64,000 bases of DNA from assembly GCF_004310665.1 (NCBI RefSeq), contig NZ_SIXF01000002.1, positions 62,001 through 126,000 on the forward strand. The letters are read 5' to 3'. The position numbers and the translations under genes are program-made. The notes beneath the pieces are model-generated. The model was not told where the DNA came from. It saw only the letters and a program-made list of their open reading frames with translations, and did not search any database. This stretch comes from Pedobacter kyonggii. GTDB taxonomy: Bacteria; Bacteroidota; Bacteroidia; Sphingobacteriales; Sphingobacteriaceae. Below, one piece after another: positions 28,379 through 38,743 of this stretch. Numbering within the stretch: the stretch's first letter is position 1; each line of letters starts with the position of its first letter.

Positions 28379-31300
28379 ATGAAAGATCTTTTTAAGAGGC
28401 TCAAAGAAAAGAAAATAACATTAAGAGAACAAGACGGCAATATCAGAATTACAGGTGCCATAGATCAGGCGGAGAAAGAATTAATTGAAGAAATTAAAGA
28501 TAAAAAACAACATATTCTCGAGTTTCTTGACAATGAATACCGTAAGAGCCTTTTACAAAGTGTTCCTGATCTGGAAGACTTCAAGATATCCCCGCTACAA
28601 CGAAGAATCTGGATCTTAAGTCAGATTGAAGGGAAAGCCAATCCGGCTTATAACTTGGGAAAAGCTATAATGATAGAGGGTGATTTAGATTTTAATAGGT
28701 TTAAGTCAGCTTATAATAATGTCACTAAGAGACATAGAATACTTCATAGTATCTATCTGGATAATGAAGGAGAACCTAGAAAAAAATATCTGTCTGATCC
28801 CTTTTTGTCCTTATCAGTCATAGATCTAAAGGGGGCTGAAAGTTATCAGGCTGACATCGATAACATATTAAGAGCGGAAGTGAATAATATTTTTCAGCTA
28901 AACAATGGGCCATTGTTTAGTTCTGTCTTAATCCGTATAGATGCAAATAGGTTTGTATTTTCATTTCTAGCTTATCACATTATAGTTGACGGAATTTCGG
29001 TTGACATTTTTATCCGTGATTTACTTTTATGTTATTCAGGAGTTGAACTTCCCTTTTTGCCATTGGAATATAAGGATTTTTCCACCTGGCATAATAATCA
29101 CTTAGCTTCTCTTGCATATGATGAAGCCAGGGAATACTGGATTAATAAATTTTTGTCCCCACCTCCATCACTTAATTTACCATTAGATTACCCACGGTTT
29201 AATGAGCAACAGTTTCAGGGTAAGAGAGTGTCATTTGTTATTGGGGAGCTAAACGATTTTATCAACAAGTTAAAAAAGGAATACTCGGTAACATCCTTCT
29301 CTGTAATCTATTCACTGGTTAACTTCTTTTGTAGTAAAATAACCAATCAAAACGATATTGTTCTAGGTATACCCGTATCAATCAGAAACGATGAAAGATT
29401 AGAGCTTGTCATGGGCATGTTCGTAAACACCTTGGCCATCCGAACAGTAATAGATCCTGATGAATACTTTAATGATTACCTGATATCTGTAAGTAAATTG
29501 TTATTTGAATCATATGGACATCAAAACTATCCATTTGATAAACTCGTCGAGGATCTGAGTATTAAAAGAGATTTGAGCAGAAATCCTCTTTTTGACTGCA
29601 TGGTATCCTGGCTGGGAGAAATTGATCCTATTCAGGTTCCGGGCTTAAATATCGCCAACTATAATTTACCTGGGCTCTACTCACAATTTGATTTATCAAT
29701 GGAATCTTATCAGAGTAATGAAACAATATATTTTAATCTGAATTATAATGCTCGATTATTTAAGGAGGATACTATAGACAACCTAATATCCTATTTTAAG
29801 GAGATGATCCTTCAAATAATTAATGATCCTAATAAGAAATTGCATGAGTATGGGATTTTGTCAAAGTCTTCAGAATATCAGATACTGAATGAATTTAACA
29901 GTCCAGCTGAAGACATGGTTTCTTCCGTTACACTTGAATCTGTGTTCTATAATACATTTACCGAAAATGCATCTGGTATAGCGATTAATACCGCGAACGA
30001 TCAGATCTCCTTTAAAGATTTGGATCGCCGCTCTGCTAACGCAGCCGTTCATCTCAGAAACAAGGGCATTGTACCAAATGATATTGTAGCTGTACTAATT
30101 GATCGATCACCAGAAATGCTCTATTGTATTTACGGAATCATACGTGCTGGTGCAGCATATCTGCCTATAGACCCGTCTTATCCACAAGATAGAATTGATT
30201 TTGTTTTAGCTGACAGCGGTGCAAAATTTTTGATAGTCAAGGAAGATTTCGAGCTTTCGAAACAGACCATCAATACCATTCGAGCCTCAACCCTTTTTTC
30301 AGAAAAACATTCATTAGGTGCCGTGCCGCTAAAATTTGTTAATAAGTCATCCGATTTGGCGTATGTAATTTATACTTCCGGTTCAAGTGGAAAGCCAAAA
30401 GGAGTGTTAACTGAGCACGCAGCTTTGATTAATCGGATTAAATGGATGCAGACCCAGTACCCAATTGATAAAGATGACATAATTTTACATAAAACGCCGT
30501 TTACTTTTGATGTTTCTGTCTGGGAAATAGTTTGGTGGTCATTTTCTGGAGCACAGGTATTTTTGTTAGAGGACAAAGCGGAAAAGGATCCTCTGTCAAT
30601 TATTGATGTGTTAAATAAAAGTGTTTCGGTAATACATTTTGTTCCCTCGATGCTCAGTGCATTTATGGATTATCTAATCGCTGAAAATATACGCGATGCT
30701 TTTAAAAATTTGAAATATATATTTTGTAGTGGGGAAGTATTAGATGCTTCATTGGTTAAAATAGTAAATGGTTATATCGGAAATCAGAAGTGCCGTCTAA
30801 TTAATTTATACGGCCCCACAGAAGCAGCAATTGATGTAAGTCATTACGAATGCTATAAAAGTGACAATTTAAGCAAGGTCCCGATTGGAAAACCTATTGA
30901 CAATATGCAATTATATATTGTTGATCAGTATCTTAAGCTCCTACCTATTGGAATAGCTGGAGAATTATGCATATCAGGAATTGGCCTCGCTAAAGGATAT
31001 TTAAACCGAGATGAGTTAAATAAGAGCAAATTTTTGGCAAACCCGTTCCTGCCAGGAAAAAAAAGGATGTACAAAACTGGAGATCTGGCAAAATGGCGGC
31101 TAGATGGTAATATTGAATATCTCGGAAGAATAGATGATCAGGTTAAAATAAGGGGTTATCGCATTGAAACAGGTGAAGTTGAATATGTGCTCACCCAAAG
31201 TGGTTTAATAAAACATTCTCTAGTAACTGCCTTTGAGGATGTAATGGGACACAAACATCTTGTGGGATATGTCGTACCTAATGGGAATTACGAACAAGAG

Positions 31301-34300
31301 AAAATCAAAACGTGGCTAGCCAGTAAGCTACCAGGGTATATGATACCCGCACTGTTAATAGAAGTGGAAAAACTTCCTTTAACACCCAATGGAAAACTGG
31401 ATAAGAAAGCGCTGCTAGATTTACATAAAGGGGCAGCACCAGAAAAATCTCTGGAACCTAAAGGAACATTGATTGAAGAAAAGCTAGCCGATATATGGAA
31501 AGAACTTTTATGTCTTGACCATATAGGGGTCAACGATAATTTTTTTGAGCTAGGCGGAGACTCTATTATTACTATCCAAATGGTCATCCGCGCCAGACGA
31601 GAGGGATTTCAATTACAGCCTAAAGATATATTTAATCATCAGACGATAAAAAGCCTTGCATTAATTATAGCTGAACTTACATCTCCTACAATAAATAGCG
31701 AGCAGGGCTTGTTGAAGGGTAAATGTGGAATGCTTCCCATTCAACAATGGTATTTTCAAAGAGATCATCTGTCCTTAGATCACTTTAACCAGAGTCTGCT
31801 GCTGGATATTTCGAAAGATGTCGACTTCCAGATAATTGAGACTGCAATTAAGGAATTGATGAAATTACATGATAGTTTACGATCTATATTCATAAAGACT
31901 TCCGGTGGTTGGGAACAGGAATATGCTGACTTTGCTGAAGGTGGCAGTTTTTTCAGTCATTTGAAAATTGAAGAAAGGCCCGAAATTAATTTGGAGGATC
32001 TTATTCAACCATTGGTAAATAGGCTTCAAAATAGCCTGAATATAAGTAAGGGAGAATTGGTACGCTTTGTATTGTTGAATACTCCATCTTACGAGATAAA
32101 CAATAGATTGTTGATCGTTATCCATCATTTGGTCGTTGACGGGGTTTCTTGGCGCATCATTTTAGACGATCTGAAGCTTCTGATAACCGAGATTGGCGCA
32201 AATAATGAGGCTCCTCAGATCAGAAAAGGTAGTTCATATAGAGAATGGTACGAAGCATTGAACATTTTTGCTCGCAGTAGACATCTCTTATCACAAAAGG
32301 AATATTGGAAAACGATAACTGATAGTTATCGGGCATTACCTGTCGATAGAACTTTTGATGATCTGTTGACGCAAAAAAGTATCAAAATATATCAAACTCA
32401 CCTAAATCCTGAGCTGACCAAGTTTTTGTTGAGTGAAGTACCCAGAACTTCCCACATTGAAATTATTGACATATTATTGACAGCCCTTAGTATGACCCTG
32501 TGTAGTTGGAGTGGACATGATTCAGTAAGTGTTGGCTTGGAAGGACACGGAAGGGAAAATATCTCTCCTGATATTGATTTAAGCCGTACAGTAGGATGGT
32601 TTACAAGCTTATATCCAGTTTTGCTCACACTTGATCCAGAGAAAAAAGGACAGCCAATAAAATGGATAATGAACACGAAGGAAATGCTTCGCAAGATTCC
32701 ACATAAAGGAATTGGTTATGGAATCTTGAAGTATCTTAATAAAGATGAAGACTTACAGGGAAAATCTCCCTGGGATGTTTTATTCAATTACCTTGGCCAA
32801 CTGGATAATATGTTCAATACAAACGATTGGCTTAGCAGGTCTAAAGAATCATCTGGGGATGATGTAGGAAATGATGTTGTCTGGGAAGAAAAGCTTGTTA
32901 TTAACAGTATGGTACTGAATGGTTGTCTAGTGTCCAATTGGAGTTATAGCCTCGAGAACCATGATGATCACACCGTTCAAAATTTGGCCCATCAGTATCT
33001 TCTAAATATAGAACAACTTATCAATTTGTTCCGCGACCAGCCCGGAGTTGATCAGTTTTATACACCTGACGATTTTGGATTAACCCATGAGATGAGCTGT
33101 GAAGAACTTGACGCCTTTCTAAATCAACAGAGAAACGGTAATGCAAGGCGAAATCAGATTGACGGAATTTATAAATTAAGTGCTCTACAAAGCGGGATGT
33201 TATTTCATGGATTATACGATGAAGGAGGGAGCTCGTATCTTGAGCAGTTACAATGTGATCTATTGAATGTTCAACCTGAATTTTTAATCAAATGCTGGCA
33301 GAATATACTTAGAAAGCATAGTATTTTGCGTAGTGGATTTAACCATTTAGATTTCAAAATACCTGTTCAATGTGTCTATAAAGAATCTGAACTTCCTTTT
33401 GAATTGCTAGATCTTCGGAATATGAATAAATCGGGGCAGTCAACAGCAATGGATGGTTACCTAGATATTGACCGTAAAAAAGGATTTGATTTTGCCGATG
33501 CCCCATTGATGAGAATTGCTCTCTTCAGATTAACCGATGATCATTACCGAATGCTGTGGACCCATCATCACATTCTTGTGGACGGGTGGTCTATACAAAC
33601 AATAATGGAGGAGATCATAAGCAACTATGAAGCTTTAGTGAAGGGTGGAACCCTCCCGGAAATAAAGGAGGATAAATATGGGGAATTTATTGCCTACGTT
33701 GAAAATAAGGATAAAGAAGAAGAGGAGCATTATTGGACTCATTATCTTGGTGATGTTAGTGAGCCTTGTCTACTGCCATTTATCATACCCAATGTCAACA
33801 GGACCAAAGGATTGGGACAATATAAGAGTGAAGTATTGGAACTAGATTCCATCGCTACAAGTAGTATAATGGCTTTTGTTCAACAACAACATTTAACGGT
33901 TAATACGTTAATGCAAGGTATATGGTCTTATCTATTGTATAGGTATACGGGGCAGAATAATATTGTTTATGGCGTAACTGTCGCTGGCCGCCCCGAAGAT
34001 CTGCCAGATATAGAAACTAGGGTTGGTATGTATATCAATACAATTCCTTTACATACCTGTATAAAGGAGGATCAGTCAATCGTCGATTGGTTAAGAAGCA
34101 TCCAGAACGATCAGTTACATAGCAGAGAGTTTCAGTACACCTCATTAAATGATATTCAAAGGTGGGTAAATATCAAAGGAGACTTTTTTGATAGTATACT
34201 TGTATTTGAAAATTATCCAGTTAGCAAAATGGTATCTTCACCGGAGTGGGCATTGAAGATAACAAATATGCAGATGCAAGCTTACAATAATTATCCCTTG

Positions 34301-36277
34301 AGTATCGTAATAGAAGTTGATACTAACATTAGCATATCATTTAATTATAATGCGGATTTGGTGAGTGGGGAATATGTTAAAAAAATAAAGGGTCATTTTG
34401 AAAACTTATTAAGCCAATTGGATAAGTTCGGAAAGCAACAGGTAAAGGATATCGAGTTGTTTAATTTGAACGAGCGTAAAGAACTGTTGGAAGATTTCGG
34501 GGAAAGCATACTTGTTCATCAAGACTACAGGACAGTCGTTGCCCTTTTTGAAGAGAGCGCAACAAATAATCCTGACCATATCGCTCTGGTTGAAGGGGCT
34601 TATTCATTGACTTATAGGGATTTAAATGAGAAGGCAAATCAGGTTGGAAACTATTTGAGAAATCTGGGTGTCAGAGAAAATACCCTAGTGCCGATAATTG
34701 TCGAGAGAAACCTGGAAACGATTGTGGGTATTTTAGGGATTCTAAAATCTGGAGGGGCCTTTGTACCCATTGACCCCTTATTTCCTCAAGAAAGAGTATC
34801 CTACATATTGACAGATACACAATCAGATTTTATATTGGGTGGAGCTATTTCTAGAGACAAAATACCGTATGAAAAGGACCTTATCGTCCTAGATAAAAGC
34901 TGGAGTGTATTTGCTGAACAAAAGGCAGCTAATTTAGATTTGATCTTTAGTCACTCTCATTTGGCTTATGTTATCTACACCTCAGGATCGACTGGTAATC
35001 CGAAAGGAGTTATGATCGAACATCACGCTCTTGCTGATCATATTCTTGGTCTTGTTGAAGTCACAAATTTAGGAACATGTAATTCTTATGCGCTGTTTGC
35101 ATCTTTAAGTGCAGATGCTGGACACTCAATATTATTCTCATCACTAATAATGGGCGGTGTTTTACATATCTTGTCGCTGGACATGCTGCTAGACGGTGAG
35201 AAGCTGACACAGTATATAAGTGCTGTCGACTGTATCAAAATTGTACCATCTCTGTGGTTGTCTTACACAGATAGTAACTATTTTCCACTTCCTAGACGTA
35301 AGATTATATTTGGAGGTGAATCATTCTCATTAAAGATTTTAGAGAAATTATCTGCATCGGCGTATAGTGGGGATGTTTATAATCATTATGGTCCAACTGA
35401 GACCACAATAGGGAAATTAATTTATAAGGTAGATTTAGATCAAAAGTATTTAACTGTACCTATCGGTGCTCCATTTTCTAATACACAGGTTTATATCCTC
35501 GATCATAAACTGCGTTTGTGTCCAGTCGGCGTAAAAGGAAATATACATATCGGCGGAAAGGGGGTATCAAGAGGTTATTTAAATAATCCAGAGCTTACCC
35601 TAGATAGATTTGTTATTAATCCTTATGCAAAAGAAGAAGATGGTGGAAAATTATATAATACTGGAGATCAGGCCAGATTTCTGCCAGATGGCAATATTGA
35701 ATATTTTGGAAGACTTGATGATCAGGTTAAAATAAATGGATACAGGATTGAACTTGGAGAAATCGAAGGTATCTTAAAGTCATTTGAACTGATAAATGAT
35801 GCAGCGGTTATCATAAAATCGATAGATGAATATACTAAAAGGATCGTAGCATATTTTACCGCAGAGGAGTCAATATCTACATTAAAATTACGAAAGTATT
35901 TAAATCAGAGGCTTCCTCCTTACTCAATCCCTTCAGTTTTTATGCAGATTAACAATATCCCGCTTTTACCTTCAGGAAAAACAAATAGGAAATACCTTGA
36001 ATCTTTGACAATTGAAAGCTTACTCGACAGTAAAGTTTTCAACCCTAGAACGGAGATGGAACTACAAATAGCCTCTATATGGAAAGAAGTCTTGTCTGTC
36101 GAAAGAATCGGGATTAATGATGATTTTTTTAGCCTTGGAGGTAGCTCGTTATTGGTTATTAAAACAATCGCGTTAATTAAAACACGACTTGGGGTAGAAC
36201 TTAAAATAATTGATCTAGTGAATAAAAAGTTAGAGGATATAGCCCTCCTATGTGAACATAAATTAATTAAAGCTTAA
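28379..36277 (+). CDS. NRPS, TubC dock-C-A-PCP-E-C-A-PCP
   Basis: Domains: TubC-like docking segment (about 1-55), C1 (60-480, with YHIIVDG, so the first His is Tyr and the second is kept), A1 (505-1010), PCP1 (GGDSIIT near 1060), epimerisation domain (1110-1570, HHLVVDGVSW, VGWFTSLYP, FNYLGQ), C2 (1590-2020, HHHILVDGW), A2 (2045-2550), PCP2 (GGSSLLV near 2587). The A1 pocket by eye is D-V-W-H-F-S-L-I-D-K (Ser, then D-Ser by E). The A2 pocket is D-A-S-K-F-G-H-I-G-K, which matches the remembered Asp code at 7 of 10 positions. There is no TE, so the chain passes to the 2403-aa NRPS. Confidence 0.92.
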   Translation: MKDLFKRLKEKKITLREQDGNIRITGAIDQAEKELIEEIKDKKQHILEFLDNEYRKSLLQSVPDLEDFKISPLQRRIWILSQIEGKANPAYNLGKAIMIEGDLDFNRFKSAYNNVTKRHRILHSIYLDNEGEPRKKYLSDPFLSLSVIDLKGAESYQADIDNILRAEVNNIFQLNNGPLFSSVLIRIDANRFVFSFLAYHIIVDGISVDIFIRDLLLCYSGVELPFLPLEYKDFSTWHNNHLASLAYDEAREYWINKFLSPPPSLNLPLDYPRFNEQQFQGKRVSFVIGELNDFINKLKKEYSVTSFSVIYSLVNFFCSKITNQNDIVLGIPVSIRNDERLELVMGMFVNTLAIRTVIDPDEYFNDYLISVSKLLFESYGHQNYPFDKLVEDLSIKRDLSRNPLFDCMVSWLGEIDPIQVPGLNIANYNLPGLYSQFDLSMESYQSNETIYFNLNYNARLFKEDTIDNLISYFKEMILQIINDPNKKLHEYGILSKSSEYQILNEFNSPAEDMVSSVTLESVFYNTFTENASGIAINTANDQISFKDLDRRSANAAVHLRNKGIVPNDIVAVLIDRSPEMLYCIYGIIRAGAAYLPIDPSYPQDRIDFVLADSGAKFLIVKEDFELSKQTINTIRASTLFSEKHSLGAVPLKFVNKSSDLAYVIYTSGSSGKPKGVLTEHAALINRIKWMQTQYPIDKDDIILHKTPFTFDVSVWEIVWWSFSGAQVFLLEDKAEKDPLSIIDVLNKSVSVIHFVPSMLSAFMDYLIAENIRDAFKNLKYIFCSGEVLDASLVKIVNGYIGNQKCRLINLYGPTEAAIDVSHYECYKSDNLSKVPIGKPIDNMQLYIVDQYLKLLPIGIAGELCISGIGLAKGYLNRDELNKSKFLANPFLPGKKRMYKTGDLAKWRLDGNIEYLGRIDDQVKIRGYRIETGEVEYVLTQSGLIKHSLVTAFEDVMGHKHLVGYVVPNGNYEQEKIKTWLASKLPGYMIPALLIEVEKLPLTPNGKLDKKALLDLHKGAAPEKSLEPKGTLIEEKLADIWKELLCLDHIGVNDNFFELGGDSIITIQMVIRARREGFQLQPKDIFNHQTIKSLALIIAELTSPTINSEQGLLKGKCGMLPIQQWYFQRDHLSLDHFNQSLLLDISKDVDFQIIETAIKELMKLHDSLRSIFIKTSGGWEQEYADFAEGGSFFSHLKIEERPEINLEDLIQPLVNRLQNSLNISKGELVRFVLLNTPSYEINNRLLIVIHHLVVDGVSWRIILDDLKLLITEIGANNEAPQIRKGSSYREWYEALNIFARSRHLLSQKEYWKTITDSYRALPVDRTFDDLLTQKSIKIYQTHLNPELTKFLLSEVPRTSHIEIIDILLTALSMTLCSWSGHDSVSVGLEGHGRENISPDIDLSRTVGWFTSLYPVLLTLDPEKKGQPIKWIMNTKEMLRKIPHKGIGYGILKYLNKDEDLQGKSPWDVLFNYLGQLDNMFNTNDWLSRSKESSGDDVGNDVVWEEKLVINSMVLNGCLVSNWSYSLENHDDHTVQNLAHQYLLNIEQLINLFRDQPGVDQFYTPDDFGLTHEMSCEELDAFLNQQRNGNARRNQIDGIYKLSALQSGMLFHGLYDEGGSSYLEQLQCDLLNVQPEFLIKCWQNILRKHSILRSGFNHLDFKIPVQCVYKESELPFELLDLRNMNKSGQSTAMDGYLDIDRKKGFDFADAPLMRIALFRLTDDHYRMLWTHHHILVDGWSIQTIMEEIISNYEALVKGGTLPEIKEDKYGEFIAYVENKDKEEEEHYWTHYLGDVSEPCLLPFIIPNVNRTKGLGQYKSEVLELDSIATSSIMAFVQQQHLTVNTLMQGIWSYLLYRYTGQNNIVYGVTVAGRPEDLPDIETRVGMYINTIPLHTCIKEDQSIVDWLRSIQNDQLHSREFQYTSLNDIQRWVNIKGDFFDSILVFENYPVSKMVSSPEWALKITNMQMQAYNNYPLSIVIEVDTNISISFNYNADLVSGEYVKKIKGHFENLLSQLDKFGKQQVKDIELFNLNERKELLEDFGESILVHQDYRTVVALFEESATNNPDHIALVEGAYSLTYRDLNEKANQVGNYLRNLGVRENTLVPIIVERNLETIVGILGILKSGGAFVPIDPLFPQERVSYILTDTQSDFILGGAISRDKIPYEKDLIVLDKSWSVFAEQKAANLDLIFSHSHLAYVIYTSGSTGNPKGVMIEHHALADHILGLVEVTNLGTCNSYALFASLSADAGHSILFSSLIMGGVLHILSLDMLLDGEKLTQYISAVDCIKIVPSLWLSYTDSNYFPLPRRKIIFGGESFSLKILEKLSASAYSGDVYNHYGPTETTIGKLIYKVDLDQKYLTVPIGAPFSNTQVYILDHKLRLCPVGVKGNIHIGGKGVSRGYLNNPELTLDRFVINPYAKEEDGGKLYNTGDQARFLPDGNIEYFGRLDDQVKINGYRIELGEIEGILKSFELINDAAVIIKSIDEYTKRIVAYFTAEESISTLKLRKYLNQRLPPYSIPSVFMQINNIPLLPSGKTNRKYLESLTIESLLDSKVFNPRTEMELQIASIWKEVLSVERIGINDDFFSLGGSSLLVIKTIALIKTRLGVELKIIDLVNKKLEDIALLCEHKLIKA

Positions 36278-36279
36278 TC

Positions 36280-37056
36280 ATGGAGATTTTTTACATTGGA
36301 GATAATGCTAGAAGATTATTATCCATTTTTCATGCAGGTAACGAAAGAAAAATAAAAAGAACAGCAGTCATAATATGTAATCCATTAGGCCACGAATACA
36401 TTAGGTTTTATAAAGCCATTTCCATCCTCGCCAAGGAATTGTCAATGAATGGGTTTTCTACTTTTAGGTTTGATTATTATGGCACTGGTGACTCTTATGG
36501 TGATGAAACAGAATTTGACTTGTCAAGTTCTAGAGAAGATTTAAAGCAAGTTGTGAAAGAGGTTAAAGAAGGGTGTGATGTAGATAATATATGTTTGATC
36601 GGTATCAGGTATGGCTGTATATTAAGCCTAAGTTTAGAAGACTTAAATGTGAATTCGCTAATTCTTTGGAACCCGTTTCTGTCGGGAGAGGATTATATAA
36701 AAGAGATTAGCCAAAATCATAACGAGTTTGTATCAGGATCTTTTGTTATGACAAAGAAGAACTTAGGTTTTGAGAGCTTGGGTTTCATTTATAGTAAACA
36801 TCTGTTGCCAGAGTTGAAAAAATTCCATATTAAATATTTATCGACTAAGTTGCCCTACAGAATATTGATCTTGGCTGATAAAGAAGTTTTAGCAAAGGGA
36901 TTTAATAACTATCCGATTTTTAGCAATAATAAGTCAGATATAATAGAGAACTCCATATCGAGGTTCTGGTTGAAGAAAAAAGGTCAGCAAGAAAAATCAA
37001 TTGTCCCTCTGTCCGAGATCCATCAAATAATCAACTGGTTATCCAAATTTGTATGA
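36280..37056 (+). CDS. Alpha/beta hydrolase-fold protein lacking the nucleophile Ser
   Basis: The 258-aa protein has N-P-L-G-H-E-Y near the start and F-R-F-D-Y-Y-G-T-G-D-S, typical of serine aminopeptidase-like and exosortase-associated hydrolases. The nucleophile elbow is G-I-R-Y-G, with Arg where Ser is expected, as in the G-L-R-L-G group of exosortase-associated proteins. It is probably not a classical hydrolase. It starts 2 bases after the NRPS stop and overlaps the next hydrolase gene by 4 bases, so it belongs to the operon. Its role is unknown. Confidence 0.7.
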   Translation: MEIFYIGDNARRLLSIFHAGNERKIKRTAVIICNPLGHEYIRFYKAISILAKELSMNGFSTFRFDYYGTGDSYGDETEFDLSSSREDLKQVVKEVKEGCDVDNICLIGIRYGCILSLSLEDLNVNSLILWNPFLSGEDYIKEISQNHNEFVSGSFVMTKKNLGFESLGFIYSKHLLPELKKFHIKYLSTKLPYRILILADKEVLAKGFNNYPIFSNNKSDIIENSISRFWLKKKGQQEKSIVPLSEIHQIINWLSKFV

Positions 37057-37889
37057 AAGAGGAAATAATTATAACTGATCAATTTTCTACGGTAGGAATA
37101 CTAACCCATCAGCAACTTGATATTCGAGTACCAACAATTATTTTATTGAATGCAGGGCTCGTTCACAGAATAGGGCCAAATCGAATATATGTAAAATTGG
37201 CCCGCAGGTTATCGATGGAAGGATATAATGTTTTTCGTTTCGATTACGGTGGGCAAGGAGATAGCCTTTTTTATTCAAAACAGCCTTCTGACGATATATT
37301 AATCTCTAAAACTCTTGATCATTTGGCTATAAAGCTCAAGTTTGAAGAGTTTGTTTTAATTGGGTTATGTTCGGGGGCTGAAGATGCTTACCATGTTTCA
37401 TTAACTGATACCAGGATCAAAGGGATTGTGATGATTAACGGTACAGGACTAGATCATGATGATGTAATCACTTTATATCCAGAGATTGAAAAAAGTATAC
37501 AGCTACGTTATTATAAGAAGTCGCTAAAAAATCCGGATAGATGGTTAAAAGTGCTAAGGGGGAAAAGCGGTCTATTTAAGGTTAATAAATTAAAGCGATT
37601 GGTAATAAGATTATTTGGCTTAGAGAGTAAGAAAGTTTCTCAACAGAATCTTGAATTATTAAATCCGTTTAGAAATGTCATTAAAAAGGGGGTTGCCTTG
37701 TTATTGGTTATTACGGAAGGGAGTGTGGCCTACGACTTTTTACAAAGAATGAAAAAGCAAGAAGTAAGTGAAAACGAACAGCATGAGGTGTTGATTATGA
37801 ATGATATAGATCATATCGTTACACCTGTTTGGGCACAGCACGAATTGAATACTAATATAATAAAGTGGCTCAATGATAAGTATAAATAG
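37053..37889 (+). CDS. Alpha/beta hydrolase with Cys at the nucleophile elbow
   Basis: The 278-aa protein has N-A-G-L-V-H-R-I-G-P-N-R, A-R-R-L-S, F-R-F-D-Y-G-G-Q-G-D-S and the elbow G-L-C-S-G, with Cys in the nucleophile position. This motif set resembles exosortase-A-associated hydrolase type 1. A C-terminal I-D-H segment could supply the His. It overlaps the preceding gene by 4 bases (ATGA), and the pair is probably translated together. Possible roles are acyl transfer or release from a carrier protein; a substrate cannot be named. Confidence 0.7.
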   Translation: MKEEIIITDQFSTVGILTHQQLDIRVPTIILLNAGLVHRIGPNRIYVKLARRLSMEGYNVFRFDYGGQGDSLFYSKQPSDDILISKTLDHLAIKLKFEEFVLIGLCSGAEDAYHVSLTDTRIKGIVMINGTGLDHDDVITLYPEIEKSIQLRYYKKSLKNPDRWLKVLRGKSGLFKVNKLKRLVIRLFGLESKKVSQQNLELLNPFRNVIKKGVALLLVITEGSVAYDFLQRMKKQEVSENEQHEVLIMNDIDHIVTPVWAQHELNTNIIKWLNDKYK

Positions 37890-37961
37890 CATGTTTAATT
37901 TAGTAGTATATTGGTTTCTTAAGTCATTCTTTATCAATGAACTGGCTCTTGTTTTTTTAAA

Positions 37962-38741
37962 ATGATCGAAATTCGCAATGTATCAATGGAGTTTCTCCAA
38001 TCTAAGAGATTTAAAGACTTTTTTTATTTGACTAAAAGTCAAAAAGTTGTTAAATCTCTTATTAATGTAGATTTAATGATAGATGAGGGGGACAAAGTAG
38101 CTTTTTTAGGCCCGAATGGTGCGGGTAAAACTACATTGCTAAAGTTAATAGGTGGTTTGTTATACCCAACTTATGGTGAGATCAATGTAAACGGTTATAA
38201 TACTGTTCATAATAATCTAAGATCTAGAAAGAGTGTAGGATTTGTTCTAAATGAGGAACGAAGTTTCTACTGGAGATTGACAGCAGTTCAAAATCTTGAA
38301 TTTTTTGGTGTTTTGGACAATTTAGAAGGAGATAGGTTAACATCCAAAGTTGTAGAGTTGATCGGGCTTGTGGGATTGGAAGGGGCGAAACACAAAAAAG
38401 TTGCAACTTATTCCTCAGGTATGAAACAAAGATTGGCTATAGCCAGAGGTTTGTTATGTGACCCAAAGGTGCTGATTTTAGATGAACCTACTCGAACACT
38501 CGATCCTGAAGCAGTGATCGATGTGAAAAATCTTATTATGCAGAAAATCCATGAGAATGAAAAAAGAACACTTATCATTGCTACCCATAGATTTGATGAA
38601 GCTGAAGAACTATGTAATAAAGTGTGTATTATAAGAAATGGAGAGTTGATATCTTTCAAAACTATAGATGAGATTAGATCAATATATGGGAGCGTGTCCC
38701 AATATTATCATAGTATTATGGAAAGAAATAAAAAAGATTAA
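37962..38741 (+). CDS. ABC transporter ATP-binding protein
   Basis: This 259-aa protein has Walker A G-P-N-G-A-G-K-T-T, a signature Y-S-S-G-M-K-Q-R-L, Walker B V-L-I-L-D-E-P-T and the H-loop A-T-H-R. It is the ATPase of an ABC-2 type exporter with the permease 3 bases downstream. It follows the NRPS and hydrolase genes in the same direction and is a plausible exporter of the peptide product or of a glycan. The leader sequence is long, as in polysaccharide or drug exporters. Confidence 0.92.
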   Translation: MIEIRNVSMEFLQSKRFKDFFYLTKSQKVVKSLINVDLMIDEGDKVAFLGPNGAGKTTLLKLIGGLLYPTYGEINVNGYNTVHNNLRSRKSVGFVLNEERSFYWRLTAVQNLEFFGVLDNLEGDRLTSKVVELIGLVGLEGAKHKKVATYSSGMKQRLAIARGLLCDPKVLILDEPTRTLDPEAVIDVKNLIMQKIHENEKRTLIIATHRFDEAEELCNKVCIIRNGELISFKTIDEIRSIYGSVSQYYHSIMERNKKD

Positions 38742-38743
38742 TT

